A stretch of 64,000 nt of DNA from Lineus longissimus (GCF_910592395.1 NC_088319.1:9488001-9552000), one strand, 5' to 3'; counted from the first letter of the stretch, positions 58,101 through 63,942 are shown. Translations and numbers: made by a program. Notes: a model not told the origin generated them from the sequence alone.

Positions 58101-61100
58101 ATTAAAATATTTCAAAAAAGTTTGAAATAAATTTTTTTTTGTAAGGGTTTGTTAATTGGCTGATTACGTAATGAAAGACTCATGCATTCGCATTCCTGCC
58201 ATAATGTATGAATATAAAATAAGATTTCTGATAATATCCTGAAAACCTCATTGGAATTGGTGCACTAGTTTGGGAGATATTGAATGAAGAAGGTATTGAT
58301 ATTAATATGCTCAGGACTGTACCTCACTACCGGAACTTGCTTCGACTGTACTTGGCATCTCCACGGCCGAGTTCAGTAACGAGACAAAGGTCAAAACAGT
58401 ACTGGTAAACAGTTTGGCCATGGATTATGTACAGGTTGTTCCGATTGTTTTCCAGGAGAGTGCCAACAAGCTGCTGGGCTCAGACATGCCGCTTTACTTC
58501 TCCTGCCAGTGTAGCTCCAAGGGTTACATGGGCCAGCTCATGCGAGTGTTTGTGGCTGCCCCAGAAGGCCCGATGCAGGTGACGTTAAACCCACAGGTCA
58601 GGCCAAACCCTCCACCATGCCCAGTGTTCTACCCTGGTAATGATCAGCCCATAAAACTTCCACAGGGAATGGTCAGCGTGCTGCGATTACCGTATCCTTT
58701 GTGAAAAATTCAGATTTTTTTCCCTTTCATTTCTTGAGATAGACAATTTGTTAGTATTTTCAATTTATTTCTGCATTTACATCTACTGCTTGTGTCAATT
58801 AGGGAGCAGACTTTTGATAAATCCCTGTAGATTCCTCAGTGAGTCATATTCCCTTCAGGGTCTGTACAGAGTTTGACAATGCCTGTCAAAAGTAACCTTG
58901 CCAGCGAGGCAAACATCAAAACAATGTTCATGAAAACAGTATAGCTACAATACAAGAACTCATATGATGACGTCGCATAATTTCAAATAACGTCATTTTG
59001 AAGAGGGCATATGCTGGTCAATCCTAGCCAACCCGATGAAGCTTTGAGGAGCAGAGCAAACATCTTGATTAAAATGAACCACAGTTTACGGTAGCAACAG
59101 TAGTCTTGCGAGCAACGCAAACATCCAACATATTCATGGAAACACAAGCAGCATAGTAACAAGAACTGATGACGTTGCTTTTTCTGTTGGTAATTTCAAA
59201 TGAGGAAACGAGCAGGATATTTTGCCATCATCACTTTAACTCGATTGTGTACAAACCTTCCCTGTTTAAACCCTGAAAAGGTATGTCACTCAATGTGCCT
59301 CCAAGCAGATTCGACTGGCCACCTGTTGTTAATCTAAAAAGTAAATAGATCAGGAACTATCTTAGAATTTCTTGATTCAAAGAAGGATATGGAATTTGGC
59401 GTTTCACTTTTTTTGGTAAAATTTCTTGGGTTTTTAAATACTGGCTTTGCCAAATTAATCCAGTACAGATTACAGTAATTACCCAGAGCATCAATTCCTC
59501 AGCTTGCCGAGAATCGGGCAGGACTTCCAACTTGCCAATCTGACATGTCCTGGGAATGGAGAAAGCTTTCCAATAATGTTGGAAAAACTGTGTTGTTGGA
59601 GTCCTCCTCGAATAACGTTGTGTTCTTCTGGTAATATGACTCCGCGTAGCAAAAGAGGGATATGAACATACCGTCAGTCCGTCCGTCATTCTTGCCATCA
59701 TTCTGTCTGTCTGGCTACTTGTGGGTGCGATATCTGGAGAAGTCAGCGACTTATCAAAGCCATGTTTGGTGGGTGGGTACGTAAAGGCATTAGTAAGAAG
59801 CCTATTGAAAATTAGGTCACTGCGTCAAAATCCAAGATGGCTGCTGCCTTACGTTTTAAAATATCGCGAGTGCAATTGAATGAGGAACCTGCACAACAAA
59901 ACCTGCCAATAGTTGGCCCTGCAGGCAAGTGGACCATGGTTGTAATGAGAAAGCCATTTCCCGGGTCAATGATTATTGAATATTTCATCCCTTATCATTG
60001 ACCCGCGAAATAGCTTTCTCATTACAACCATGGTCCACTGCATGGGGTAATAGCACCAACATTTTTGTTTTATTGGTCCTTAATTCTATTATGATGAGTT
60101 TTGGGGAGAAAATCAACAAAACTTAATTTCAATGGAAAATGCACTGGAAGTGTACCTTTTAGTAATTGTGCTGCCATCTGGATTTTTAGTTCTATAGGTT
60201 CCTCATTGTGAGCATGATATCTGGAGAAATCATTGATGTATCAAAGCCAAATTTGGTGTGTGGGTACGTATAGGCATTTGTAACAACCCTATTAAAAAGT
60301 AGGTTACCGCATCAAAATCCAAGATGGCTGCCGCCTTACCTCTTGAAATCTGAGACAAGACCACAATTGATTTTTTAAGCCTTTTAGCAGTTAAATTGTC
60401 AATGTTTGACCGCGACGCATCAAAGAATGCGTCAACTAGTGAAACTGAAATTCGGATATGATATACGGGTTAGTCTTGCGAGGAACTGGTGCGATTTAAA
60501 TTGGTGATTGACCACGGAAATTTTTTTATAATCGACAAATTAGACAGACTTTGATATTTCCACTCTTTTCAGCCAACTGGCAGGAAAAACTCAAAACACG
60601 CCCCCTATTACCCAATTAGCAAAATTCGAAATTAATTTTTTCATCAAATAATTTCTTTATATCTGTAGACTTGCCACAACAAATATTTTTTCAATACCTC
60701 TCCAAATATGTACTTGAGAGTAAAAAACATGCACTCGTCTAATAGATAGGCCTCGACCCTCCAACCTATGAATATTCATTAGTGGTCTTGTCTCATCTCG
60801 CTAGTGCACTTGTGAATGCGATATATGGAGAAGTCGGCGACGTAGCAAAGCAGATTTGGTGTTTGGGTACATATAGGCATTTGTAGCAACGCTATTAAAA
60901 AGTAGGTCGCCGAATCAAAATCCAAGATGGCTGCCGGCTTAGGTGTTGCAATCTCGTGAGTCAGTGCAAACACCCTTTAGCGACGGGGGACCTGGGCGTA
61001 TCGCTTGCCGCAAAAATTCATAAAGATACTAGTCTTTTGAATTCTTGGTCAGAGTAGACCGTCAAGTATGCATCTCAAAGATTCCGAAGGCAGAAGAAGG

Positions 61101-61419
61101 GTTCATCATATTCACCAATTAACACACATTTCCCCAGGCAGGCTGCTTGGTGAGCTGGGAGGCCTGCCATGAATACACAAGATTGCGATAGGATTTTCGG
61201 TTAGTTGGGGAACTGATTCTCCAGGGTGATAATCGTCTCTAAAAATTGCAGTCAAAATAAGACAAATGGTTTTGTTTGTATAAATCTCCTTAACTTTCAC
61301 GTAGATATGTGTACATGGGTGAAAATGGCCCCTGCGTCATTCCCAATGACCCACGGCAACTTGCTGAGTGCATGATAATGAAAGGCCTGTTCAGCTATCT
61401 GGAGATCAACCAAAAATGA
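22618..61419 (+). CDS. SMG8: SMG8, nonsense-mediated mRNA decay factor (whole gene, 19 coding exons)
   Basis: SMG8 binds SMG9 and the SMG1 kinase and restrains UPF1 phosphorylation in nonsense-mediated decay. The joined exons give 2,901 nt, 966 aa with stop (human is about 990). Recognisable stretches in order: CVVSIVGKSA (remnant P-loop of the N-terminal G-like domain), KALLFIFSVSHIIL, FIFENHSLEL, EDQIYRILRKSRV, KGFDDNVGRNP, ARGPACDKYL, CNCGRKQAERDDPFD, NLSLALSLG, TEYHPGMIHT, GLLPKFPSWSLV, GFLHGTNFLLPWDI, GSDMPLY, NPPPCPVFYP, and a C-terminus ending EINQK. All exon phases match and every junction is GT-AG. The start exon is duplicated (22618 and 22816), giving the same N-terminus. Introns are packed with transposons. 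A candidate poly(A) signal lies at 62683. Confidence 0.97.
22816..22862 (+). CDS. SMG8: SMG8 coding exon 1, downstream copy
   Basis: Identical coding sequence, context and donor to the upstream copy. Either copy gives the same protein; which is used cannot be told from DNA. Confidence 0.85.
22891..25287. other. SMG8 intron 1, first part
   Basis: No gene. Contains poly(C) runs near 24031 and 24553 and an imperfect ~110-bp duplication (24298-24480, shared GTGGGATCTTT and CTCCCTTTTATAATC). Confidence 0.5.
25288..25464. mobile_element. Pogo/Tigger-like MITE, copy 2
   Basis: CAGCAGAACCTCTCTATTAT at the left, inverse complement-like GGGAGGTTCCAC at the right; related throughout to 15930-16107. 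Confidence 0.8.
25465..25948. other. SMG8 intron 1, nothing recognised
   Basis: Unique-looking sequence with one C9 run near 25593. Confidence 0.5.
25949..26559. mobile_element. Foldback element with internal 113-bp repeats
   Basis: Arms begin ATGGGCGGTTATTTCCGCAT and pair over 60 bp or more with 26490-26559. The interior holds three almost identical 113-bp units in tandem (starts near 26008, 26121 and 26234, with a partial at 26347), built from CAAATAGACGTTTGGTGGCG. No ORF. The 31652-33633 foldback shares the GTTKGGTGGCGCTC motif and is probably a relative. Confidence 0.85.
26560..27003. other. SMG8 intron 1, nothing recognised
   Basis: A 60-codon ORF (26771-26953) was considered as a SMG8 exon, but its donor phase does not fit exon 2. 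Confidence 0.5.
27004..27181. mobile_element. Pogo/Tigger-like MITE, copy 3
   Basis: CAGTAGAACCTCTCTATTAA and its inverted partner, flanked by TA at 27002-27003 and 27182-27183. Cleanest copy of the three. Confidence 0.9.
27475..27595 (+). CDS. SMG8: SMG8 exon 2
   Basis: Acceptor TTCCCTGCAG, donor GTTAGT. Encodes FIKDKDEKVCVVSIVGKSAL and onward, the first conserved block. The GKS is a vestige of a P-loop; the full GxxxxGKS is absent, as in vertebrate SMG8. Confidence 0.95.
27767..28464 (+). mobile_element. Helentron-like element, family B copy 2
   Basis: Starts GGCTCCCCGTAGGGGAGTC after TTTT and ends GTGAGCAGAATGGCCCCTGG, CCTTTTCATT. Two internal units with CTCF-like CCACCAGGGGGG (27958) and CCACCAGGCGGC (28259). 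Same strand as SMG8, in intron 2. Confidence 0.7.
28564..28655. repeat. Short tandem array of CCCACAAGTCYGACGT units
   Basis: Four to five ~16-bp units. The inverse complement (GTCGGACTTGTGGGATGTC) recurs at 30060-30230 in the same intron, so the two arrays flank family B copy 3 and could be arms of one foldback element. Confidence 0.7.
29139..29826 (+). mobile_element. Helentron-like element, family B copy 3
   Basis: Starts GGCTCACCGTAGGGACGTC, ends CGGTGAGCACAGTGGCCCCT, then GGCCTTTTCATT. Two internal units; the second has lost the CCACCAGGGGGC core. Confidence 0.7.
30055..30232. repeat. Inverted partner array (GTCGGACTTGTGGGATGTC)
   Basis: Three to four degenerate units inverted relative to 28564-28655. 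Confidence 0.65.
30532..30702 (+). CDS. SMG8: SMG8 exon 3
   Basis: Acceptor TTTTGCAG, donor GTACTG, 57 codons in phase 0. FLIEGYYDSQKRVVYLHMIS aligns with the LLQAYYSQESKVLYLLLTS region of vertebrate SMG8. Confidence 0.95.
31132..31215 (+). CDS. SMG8: SMG8 exon 4
   Basis: Acceptor TTATTTTGCAG, donor GTAAGT, 28 codons. KALLFIFSVSHIIL matches the conserved LYLFSVCHILL block. Confidence 0.95.
31261..31450. mobile_element. 190-bp MITE with ~33-bp TIR
   Basis: TGTGACCCGTCACAGCAAAA and its near-exact inverse, flanked by TA at both ends, in SMG8 intron 4. Confidence 0.9.
31652..33633. mobile_element. Large foldback element split by a Helentron-like insertion
   Basis: Arms 31652-31993 and 33287-33633 are inverted copies (outer end ATGGGCCGTGAAAACCGCAA, inner end GTTTGCAAACCTAGTT). 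Pairing continues on the far side of the insertion (33123-33160 with 33250-33286). Each arm has an ~80-bp internal duplication around ACATGTTTTTGTGAAAGAGG. The 155- and 76-codon ORFs here are shadows of the arms. Confidence 0.9.
31994..33123 (+). mobile_element. Helentron-like element, family A copy 1
   Basis: 5' hairpin AGCTCACCTCT/AGAGGTGAGCT, then a (CGT)n microsatellite, three ~300-bp units, then GAGGTGAGCACAATGGCCCT and GGCCATTTCATT. The 3' AATGGCC-CT-GGCCATT is a perfect stem-loop. Very similar over its length to 55069-56224, so one or both inserted recently. Confidence 0.75.
34171..34960 (-). pseudogene. Decayed CR1/L2-like LINE, C-terminal RT region
   Basis: On the minus strand, VKDLGAWLDQGMTMQTPVKM then ANASLYRISRICNIL match the post-catalytic region of CR1/L2/Rex RTs. 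After a frame break FSICGPRLWNALPCLLR follows (the SVCAPRLWNSLP-type motif). Catalytic region and endonuclease are absent. Antisense to SMG8 in intron 4. Confidence 0.8.
34961..35929. other. SMG8 intron 4, nothing recognised
   Basis: No repeat termini or gene seen. Confidence 0.5.
35930..35997 (+). CDS. SMG8: SMG8 exon 5
   Basis: Acceptor CTATTTCAG, donor GTAGAT. LSQPGSSFDISYVRLFRTLD aligns with SFDITYDRVFRALD of vertebrates. Ends with two bases of an Arg codon. Confidence 0.95.
36170..36353 (+). CDS. SMG8: SMG8 exon 6, ending inside a minisatellite
   Basis: Acceptor TCTATTTGTAG. KEWMIAGRPCSPRVLFIFEN matches the GKDWKLNCRPCPPRLLFLF block. The last six codons (TRSKTM) are made by the first 17-bp repeat unit, and the donor GTAGGT begins the next. 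Only this donor keeps the frame to exon 7. Confidence 0.93.
36338..36630. repeat. 17-bp minisatellite of splice-donor-containing units
   Basis: About 17 units of GGTAGGTCGAAAACTAT, a few lengthened to 20 bp by an extra CAT, spanning the end of SMG8 exon 6 and the start of intron 6. Most units carry GTAGGT; two carry GTAAGT (near 36443 and 36494). Confidence 0.95.
36786..36880 (+). CDS. SMG8: SMG8 exon 7
   Basis: Acceptor TTGTTTCAG, donor GTTGGT. LQHAVEDQIYRILRKSRVIT is one of the best conserved SMG8 blocks. Confidence 0.95.
36881..37493. other. SMG8 intron 7, nothing recognised
   Basis: A short inverted repeat GCCCATGCCCTATTCTAGCA lies near 37305-37345. No other feature. Confidence 0.5.
37494..37627 (+). 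CDS. SMG8: SMG8 exon 8
   Basis: Acceptor CATGTTTTCAG, donor GTACAT. NSLFAVPANEEFVYIHSSKP matches the NCLFTVPANQAFVYI block. A Helentron-like element begins only 20 bp beyond the donor. Confidence 0.95.
37648..40297 (+). mobile_element. Helentron-like element, family A copy 2 (interrupted)
   Basis: 5' palindrome AGCTCACCTGTCAGGTGAGC after CTCTTTTT, then a CGT-rich tract; 3' end AGGTGAGCACAATGGCCCTG, GCCATTTCATTTT. Contains a CTCF-like CACTAGGTGGCGG (38269-38281) and a nuclear-receptor cluster (37991-38008). Interrupted by a foldback element (39241-39769). Confidence 0.7.
39241..39769. mobile_element. 530-bp foldback/TIR element
   Basis: CTATAGTCGGATTCATAAGT and its inverse at the other end; arms pair over roughly 110 bp including AAGTTTGGTTTTTCTTGAAT. 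No ORF. Confidence 0.9.
40298..41346 (+). mobile_element. Helentron-like element, family C copy 1
   Basis: Starts directly at the T-rich end of family A copy 2 with AGCTCACCTCTGGGGAGCTT and ends CCGAGGTGAGCACATGGTCC, CTGGACCC, TTTCAT. Internal units repeat CCAGGNGGCCATCTTG, a YY1-like motif (for example GCCGCCATCTTG at 41045-41056). Related to 54907-57042 and to 63943-64000 (minus). Confidence 0.7.
41729..41931 (+). CDS. SMG8: SMG8 exon 9
   Basis: Acceptor TTGTTCTTTCAG, donor GTAAAT. LKDFLWHHIDLAMTKGFDDN is the conserved LREFLWQHVELVLSKKGFDD block. Confidence 0.97.
41932..42776. other. SMG8 intron 9, nothing recognised
   Basis: Moderately repetitive TTTGCGAGAC-type motifs near 42400-42460 but no clear element. 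Confidence 0.4.
42777..42916 (+). CDS. SMG8: SMG8 exon 10
   Basis: Acceptor CTCATTTCAG, donor GTGCGT. LPTAETWFLISNKLHQFFL and LKSLLEIDTRFSE match LPTYQKWISAASKLYEVAI and IKVLEGFLDIDTKFSE. Confidence 0.95.
42917..43699. other. SMG8 intron 10, first part
   Basis: Contains a small inverted repeat (AGTACATGGTAGATCGATGT region, 43325-43405). No gene recognised. Confidence 0.4.
43731..44651. repeat. Palindromic array of ~20-bp repeats inside the TIR element
   Basis: Arms of about 255 bp begin TTAGAATTACCATTCAAG and end with the inverse at 44651, with a ~400-bp spacer. Each arm contains about seven TTCAACCTTGAATAAAATAT-type units and two CACGTG-containing motifs (TCACGTGACC). Could be a separate foldback insertion or subterminal binding sites of the host transposon. 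Confidence 0.85.
45077..45110 (+). promoter_or_regulatory. TATA box and initiator of the PHD/OTU-like gene
   Basis: TATAAAAGGGG at 45077 and TTCAGTTTC (initiator TCAGT at 45106-45110) are about 30 bp apart, the canonical metazoan spacing. The ATG follows about 120 bp downstream. Confidence 0.65.
45230..46147 (+). pseudogene. PHD finger plus OTU-like protein of a transposon, frameshifted
   Basis: Frame 1 (45230-45658, 142 aa): a basic N-terminus, then a C4HC3 PHD finger (CGDC, CESCRQWFHQNC, WCKGC). Frame 2 (about 45619-46017): IPVDVKGNGDCLFNSIATAM and ELRYRCSIELIF, resembling the OTU-like/vertnin-type fold with an Asp-Cys pair at the OTU catalytic site, ending near RPIISVYPAMNGPLDPA. Frame 3 continues as LVFIEKKKGIYIIRKTPLDP to a stop at 46145-46147. 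The first shift is an 11-bp tandem duplication (GATTGGAATCT, 45608-45629); the second is an indel near 46005. The PHD could read histone tails; OTU-like folds are often deubiquitinases. Function here is unknown and the copy is broken. Confidence 0.7.
46148..46666. other. 3' non-coding part of the TIR element
   Basis: No ORF or transposase motif found between the PHD/OTU-like gene and the right TIR. Confidence 0.5.
46792..47035 (+). CDS. SMG8: SMG8 exon 11
   Basis: Acceptor ATGCTTTTCAG, donor GTATGT. YQEGLPQYYPQSYHLNKLAQ and NARGPACDKYLVQL match AYQSNLPHNYTMTVHKNQLAQ and HARGPAFHKYAMQL. Confidence 0.97.
47366..47497 (+). CDS. SMG8: SMG8 exon 12
   Basis: Acceptor TTTTTTGCAG, donor GTGGGT. FCNCGRKQAERDDPFD is nearly identical to vertebrate SMG8. 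Confidence 0.97.
47508..47700 (+). repeat. tRNA-derived SINE
   Basis: The head has an A-box-like GTGGTGTACTGG, an anticodon arm with TGGA/TCCA stem and loop CTCTCAA (CTC would be a Glu anticodon) and a B-box-like GGGAGTGAACCC. A non-tRNA body follows to about 47700. It begins about 10 bp after the exon 12 donor. Confidence 0.65.
48010..48226 (+). CDS. SMG8: SMG8 exon 13
   Basis: Acceptor CGATTTCCAG, donor GTGAGT. NKLDHVELPIFKPSTSE and MSNLSLALSLG match GKLDHINFPVFEPSTPD and STSLSLALSLG. Confidence 0.97.
48514..48735. mobile_element. 222-bp TTAA-flanked MITE
   Basis: AGGGGGACTATAGGCAGGAG at the left, AGCTGCTTCCTGAAGAGTCCC at the right (diverged TIR), TTAA at both ends. Same family as 15552-15751. 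Lies in SMG8 intron 13. Confidence 0.85.
48769..48884 (+). pseudogene. Duplicate of the 5' part of SMG8 exon 14 (ghost exon)
   Basis: Clearly homologous to 48963-49035 (shared GGCCACCATGG and CAAGAGTGC) and lying 194 bp upstream. It has an AG before it, 38 open codons (start GQSGEVISVATMVDSGFTGK) and a GTAAGA donor. The acceptor lacks a pyrimidine tract, small indels shift its reading relative to exon 14, and it ends in phase 0 whereas exon 14 needs phase 1, so it cannot simply be included before exon 14. Confidence 0.7.
48963..49256 (+). CDS. SMG8: SMG8 exon 14, acidic lineage-specific region
   Basis: Acceptor TTTTTTAG, donor GTAAGT (a weaker GTACAT donor lies 6 bp earlier, also in frame). 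Encodes a Gly/His/Ser stretch and then about 50 residues dominated by Glu, Ala, Asp and Val (EAENEADAEADVEVENESEA). It replaces the poorly conserved linker before the conserved C-terminal half of SMG8. Confidence 0.9.
49452..49601 (+). CDS. SMG8: SMG8 exon 15
   Basis: Acceptor GTTGGTTTAG (an alternative TTTCAG lies 7 bp on), donor GTATCA. STTEYHPGMIHTMSPPGLLP and KFPSWSLV match STVEYLPGMLHSNCPKGLLP and KFSSWSLV. Confidence 0.95.
49653..49856. mobile_element. Diverged TTAA-type MITE relative
   Basis: The right part (GTGACTTTAGCTGACC...TGCCTAGTCTCTCTTT) resembles the TTAA MITE 3' end. The left end is unclear. Confidence 0.4.
50030..50164 (+). CDS. SMG8: SMG8 exon 16
   Basis: Acceptor CCCTGTTTCAG, donor GTATAC. 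GLDQSGFLHGTNFLLPWDI matches GLDQQGFIPGTNYLMPWDI. A Lys/Ser-rich tail (SSKKSKGKKGHK) follows. Confidence 0.97.
50165..50820. other. SMG8 intron 16, first part
   Basis: No gene or repeat terminus recognised before the family D element. Confidence 0.5.
51966..54299 (+). CDS. LINE reverse transcriptase, 5'-truncated but with an open frame
   Basis: About 777 open codons without an initiating ATG. RT motifs: SLDARKAFDVV (catalytic Asp, about residue 225), RQGVKQGAVMSPTLYKLYAN (about 281-300) and GCADDLLLL (catalytic DD near 326, CADD instead of YADD). The C-terminus has a CPLC-x8-H-x4-C zinc motif (about 655-672), as in several LINE clades. The apurinic endonuclease domain and ORF1 are missing, so it is a 5'-truncated insertion incapable of autonomous movement. 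An uninterrupted frame argues for a young insertion. Clade uncertain (I/Nimb or Jockey-like). Confidence 0.9.
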   Translation: MTTDQALFHRIIAKQRKEKTATTAISIEGEIITDDNAIRSEWANYYEKLATPKVEEPDMDRLLFNMRKVAGSIDDGTEIDITMIKKAIDGMSKKKAADREGFRAEHLKLLSCSQLAMEKLTAIFNSIMKAKKAPKIMKTAYKIPIPKKGKDSLLLDNYRGITITSIFGKLLELICLMCTEKDLTDGQSGLQYGFSAGRSPSMASLLVTEAIAETKEKKQDLLICSLDARKAFDVVSHSRLKLKMFGTPMKKSLWCLIDDLYDSSTEVVRWCGEDSREYAVRQGVKQGAVMSPTLYKLYANDLASSLTKAGLGLHIGPTYIRSPGCADDLLLLTSSPMELQAMMSVSNDHSNTNLYELHPVKSVVCPHHQSQASSSKVQEWHLGGKPATIAGDFVHLGLNWQKGKTSPDISPRITLARRTAYALMGVGFHSYNGLDPSASMKIYDTFVIPRLLHGLEATILSAAQVSQLDLFHRKALRLIQSLPESTAKSAIYLLLGTIPIEATIHARQLSLFGAITRLDRNNPLWQVAQRQLSLKSDTSKSWFNKICKTAEKYGISIHQALQHPWKKCHWKDNTIMLIKDSWTNALVSEAQARKTLQWIILDQVWIGRPNPLWQACKGKQYLVTEATTRARLLVGRFGLRQDRVRFNKQEVDPQCPLCRSEEEDAPHFLVTCPSLEKDRGNLISTLCSLYQGDGLPPPQTKTELCYAILNGWGYRMDVLTYYTIHTLNGNTKNINTSSIRNTPIISLKSNTDRANSLCNLICHRLYIARDCKYNDLL
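54328..54352. repeat. (ACGA)n 3' tail of the LINE
   Basis: About six ACGA units about 30 bp after the LINE stop codon; probably the LINE 3' terminus. Confidence 0.75.
55069..56224 (+). mobile_element. Helentron-like element, family A copy 3
   Basis: Same ends as 31994-33123 and nearly identical inside, with three ~300-bp units. CTCF-like CCACCAGGGGGC at 55311 and 55612; nuclear-receptor clusters at 55451, 55752 and 56066. Confidence 0.8.
55104..55190. repeat. (GTC)n trinucleotide microsatellite
   Basis: About 25 GTC/CGT units near the 5' end of family A copy 3. Shorter versions occupy the same place in other copies. Confidence 0.95.
57054..57175 (+). CDS. SMG8: SMG8 exon 17
   Basis: Acceptor AATTCTTTCAG, donor GTGAAT. 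VFVGLEYECPRGHRFFMSTP matches AFVGFEYEDSRGRRFMCSGP. Confidence 0.96.
57271..57625. repeat. Inverted repeat with CTGATGAG-hairpin-CGAAAA cores
   Basis: 57271-57314 and 57575-57625 are inverted copies around GTTACTCACTRTACCTGATG. Each contains CTGATGAG, a short GC hairpin and CGAAAA, resembling the central core of a hammerhead ribozyme. Complete stems I and III were not established. Confidence 0.45.
57700..58319. mobile_element. 620-bp near-complete palindrome with TA target duplication
   Basis: Ends CAGTCCTGA/TCAGGACTG, flanked by TA (57698-57699 and 58320-58321). Arms pair through almost the whole length to a centre near 58030 (GCATGTTTTT/AAAAACATGC). A 96-codon ORF inside is an artefact. Confidence 0.9.
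58456..58700 (+). CDS. SMG8: SMG8 exon 18
   Basis: Acceptor GTTTTCCAG, donor GTGAAA. GSDMPLYFSCQCSSKGYM, QLMRVFVAAP and RPNPPPCPVFYP match the vertebrate C-terminal region. Confidence 0.97.
58701..59699. other. SMG8 intron 18, first part
   Basis: No gene. A loose repeat (CGAGCAACGCAAACATC versus CAGCGAGGCAAACATC) recurs near 58910, 59050 and 59110. Confidence 0.4.
59928..60039. mobile_element. 112-bp MITE
   Basis: AGTGGACCATGGTTGTAATG is repeated in inverted form at the right end. No coding content. Confidence 0.85.
60352..60794. mobile_element. 440-bp MITE, second copy, inverted
   Basis: Inverted full-length relative of 9578-10017, with ends GAGACAAGACCAC and GTGGTCTTGTCTC. Confidence 0.9.
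61305..61419 (+). CDS. SMG8: SMG8 exon 19 (C-terminus and stop)
   Basis: Acceptor TTTCACGTAG. YVYMGENGPCVIPNDPRQLA matches YAYVTERGPCFPPKENVQL, ending EINQK and TGA. Confidence 0.96.
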
Positions 61420-63942
61420 AGGTACTTTCAAGGTCAACCTGTGAAGGAAGAGTTAAAATTTGTACCTGTTTGTCGACTGTGGCAAGGGGCTCAGGGTTGA
61501 AAACCTTGTAATGTTATGTGTAATTCATGTGAAATGAAGGTTGGTTGCGAGTGTAACAGTTTAACTGAAGACTCTTCTCAAAGTTCTGGAGAAAGTTACA
61601 TGTGTCAAAATCTATAAGGTGGAAAACTTTGTTTACATGTAATGATATTAAAGAGACTTCATGTGTCTGAACTGTGGACTCCTGAAGCGAAGGAACTACC
61701 AGAAGTTCAATACGTGAAGAAGGTCCATGAAAACACAACCTTGTCTCGCTTAGTTCCAGTTTATGTCAGATGGGGCGCTGTGTTTAGCTTCTTGGTAGAC
61801 CAGCTATAAGGATGGAATAGCCGTTGGCCCATAGGACTTAAAGGGGGAGATCTAGCTGTTTTAGGGCAGTTGTAGGAATTGGAATTTCAGGTGTCGGACA
61901 ACAGATTGCAGTTGTCTGTTAAATGAGAGCACCTCATTTCAAGATAGTGATTCCAGTGCAATCAAATTTATTGGAGTGGTCAGTGAAGCATGACGCCATG
62001 AAATCATTGCATAACCTAGAAAACTATCAAATAGTTATTTTGTTCTTCGTCAAACATCCGGACTGTGGGTGGGTGGCAAACGTCCGGACTATGGGTGCGT
62101 GGCAGTGTTGGGTTGTTCGACCCTGTTTGTTGCCGAACTGTTGCAGATGAATTATTAGCTAGTTGTAGTGCGAGTTATTAACTGATGACGGGCCACCAAA
62201 GCCTGCATTCAACTAATCAATGGTCAAGCGAGACGAAGGGATTGCTTTGGTTTCCATGTGACTTCAACATGGAAGGCCTTTGTGTACTCCCGGTGTAAAG
62301 CCTAGTTTGGCCATGGCCTACTTGATTTTTCAATCGAGATATGGACAACGCGATCAAATTGACACCATGTTGGATTTGACTGAACAGAGCCATGGCCAAA
62401 GAGAGTTTTTGCCATCTATCGTGTGGACAATTTATGGAATTTTAGGTATGATACTATCAAAAGTATACAAGAGGAAGGGATCGAGTATCTTTATTTTTCC
62501 GTCCGATTGTCCTTACAGAAATTGTTGTTTGTAATTAAACCTTACATAACCAATTCCAAGCGAACCGGACCGACGCCGAAGACACTTTTTCGGCTTCTCT
62601 TCTCACCATTTCACCCTTCCCTGCCAAGTTCCTAATTTAGCAGCTCAACAGCACTTGCTTTATAATACTCGACTATTTTTTAAATAAAACTGCAAAATTG
62701 AACTCTATAAGTCAATTTTAAAAACTCACAATTGGTTAACTAATAACTGGTTCCAACAGCCTGATTCAACTAATTACTCGTCCTGCAACTAATTTCTCAA
62801 AACAATGAGAAAATATATTGTCGAAGTCCAAATGCAATCTCGATATTTTTCTCGACCTCGCTGATGCCAATGACCATGGGGAATGTTCCATCTCAAATCC
62901 CAGTCCTAGGCCTAGCGAGGATTGATGCATGCCAAATTGCTGATCCTCTTCACACTCGTTAATATCTGCCATTGTTTATGCATGTCCTGTCTAAAATATT
63001 CGATAAACAAGGCCTAAAGAGGTGGCGAACGACTACCGAACGATTACTTCAGTCACGTGACCTATTTTTGCGGGAATTGACGACAGTGCGCGGCCATGCT
63101 CTTTTCTCGAAACGGGGCTAACTGTCTTTGGGCCTCGATTTTACGCTTATTTCTAGGGTTTACCACTTAAAGTCTTTCTGACTATTCTATACATCTTTAA
63201 CTTCGATCTGCTACCAGTTTGGGGACAAGACCAATTAAATTGACTATCTTATCTTCTTTTTAAATCAAGTATCTTTATTTTTCCGTCTGATTGTCCTTAC
63301 AGAAATTGTCGTTCGCAATTAAACCTTACATAATTCGAAGCGAACCGGACCCTCGCCGAAGACACTTTTTCGGCTTCTCTTCTAACCACCTATACTTAGA
63401 TTAATATCTATATGCGGACAATTTTGTCCCTCGTGAAAGGTGCTTCTTAGAGATGATACAGAAATCATGTTTTAATTTGGTGGTGCCAGTTTCACCAAGA
63501 ATATGTAGAAATTTGTGGTCAGAACGATGCTTTACAAAGTTGGGTAAGAACTACATGTAAGTATGTTATTCATGTGCCATTTGTAAGGGATGTTGAAATA
63601 TGGTCAATAAATAGTAAAACTAATATGAACTTTCTCTTCATTACTTCAAAGAAAGACTGGGAGCTTGGAGCTTGGAGACTTCGATTTGTGGTTTTAACGC
63701 CAGATATGCGCAGGATGGGAGCAGGGTCTTGTTTGGATGAATCTAGCATCTGCCTATGGCCTCCCTGCCTCAAACTACGGTCACATTATCAGCCAAGTCC
63801 TGGGGAGATTAATCCCGATGTTGTGGGAGAATAGATGTCCACTGTCTGTACTGTACAGTATCACACCACTGACTGGGACGATCTCCTTACATATGCAATA
63901 AAGCCAAGTCTGATTTTTTCCCTGATGATATCGAGGACTGTA
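61420..63942. other. SMG8 3' flank
   Basis: No second gene recognised. A ~120-bp segment (62484-62610) recurs at 63272-63392 (GTATCTTTATTTTTCCGTC, then CCGAAGACACTTTTTCGGCT), in the same orientation. A small 27-bp duplication (CGTCCGGACT...GGTGGCA) lies at 62050-62105. Confidence 0.5.
62683..62688 (+). terminator. SMG8: Candidate SMG8 poly(A) signal
   Basis: First AATAAA I find after the stop, giving a 3' UTR of about 1.27 kb. No GT-rich downstream element was verified. Confidence 0.35.

Larger units (their letters stand above)
59700..60960. repeat. Three diverged ~155-bp repeat units, interrupted by MITEs
   Basis: Units at about 59718-59870, 60205-60350 and 60808-60960 share GCGATATCTGGAGAARTC, AAAGCCATGTTTGGTG-like, then TCAAAATCCAAGATGGCTGC. 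MITEs at 59928-60039 and 60352-60794 sit between them. Confidence 0.7.

Noticed and set aside
57835-58125. 96-codon ORF
   Set aside because: Sits over the centre of a palindromic element; AT-rich composition, no motif.
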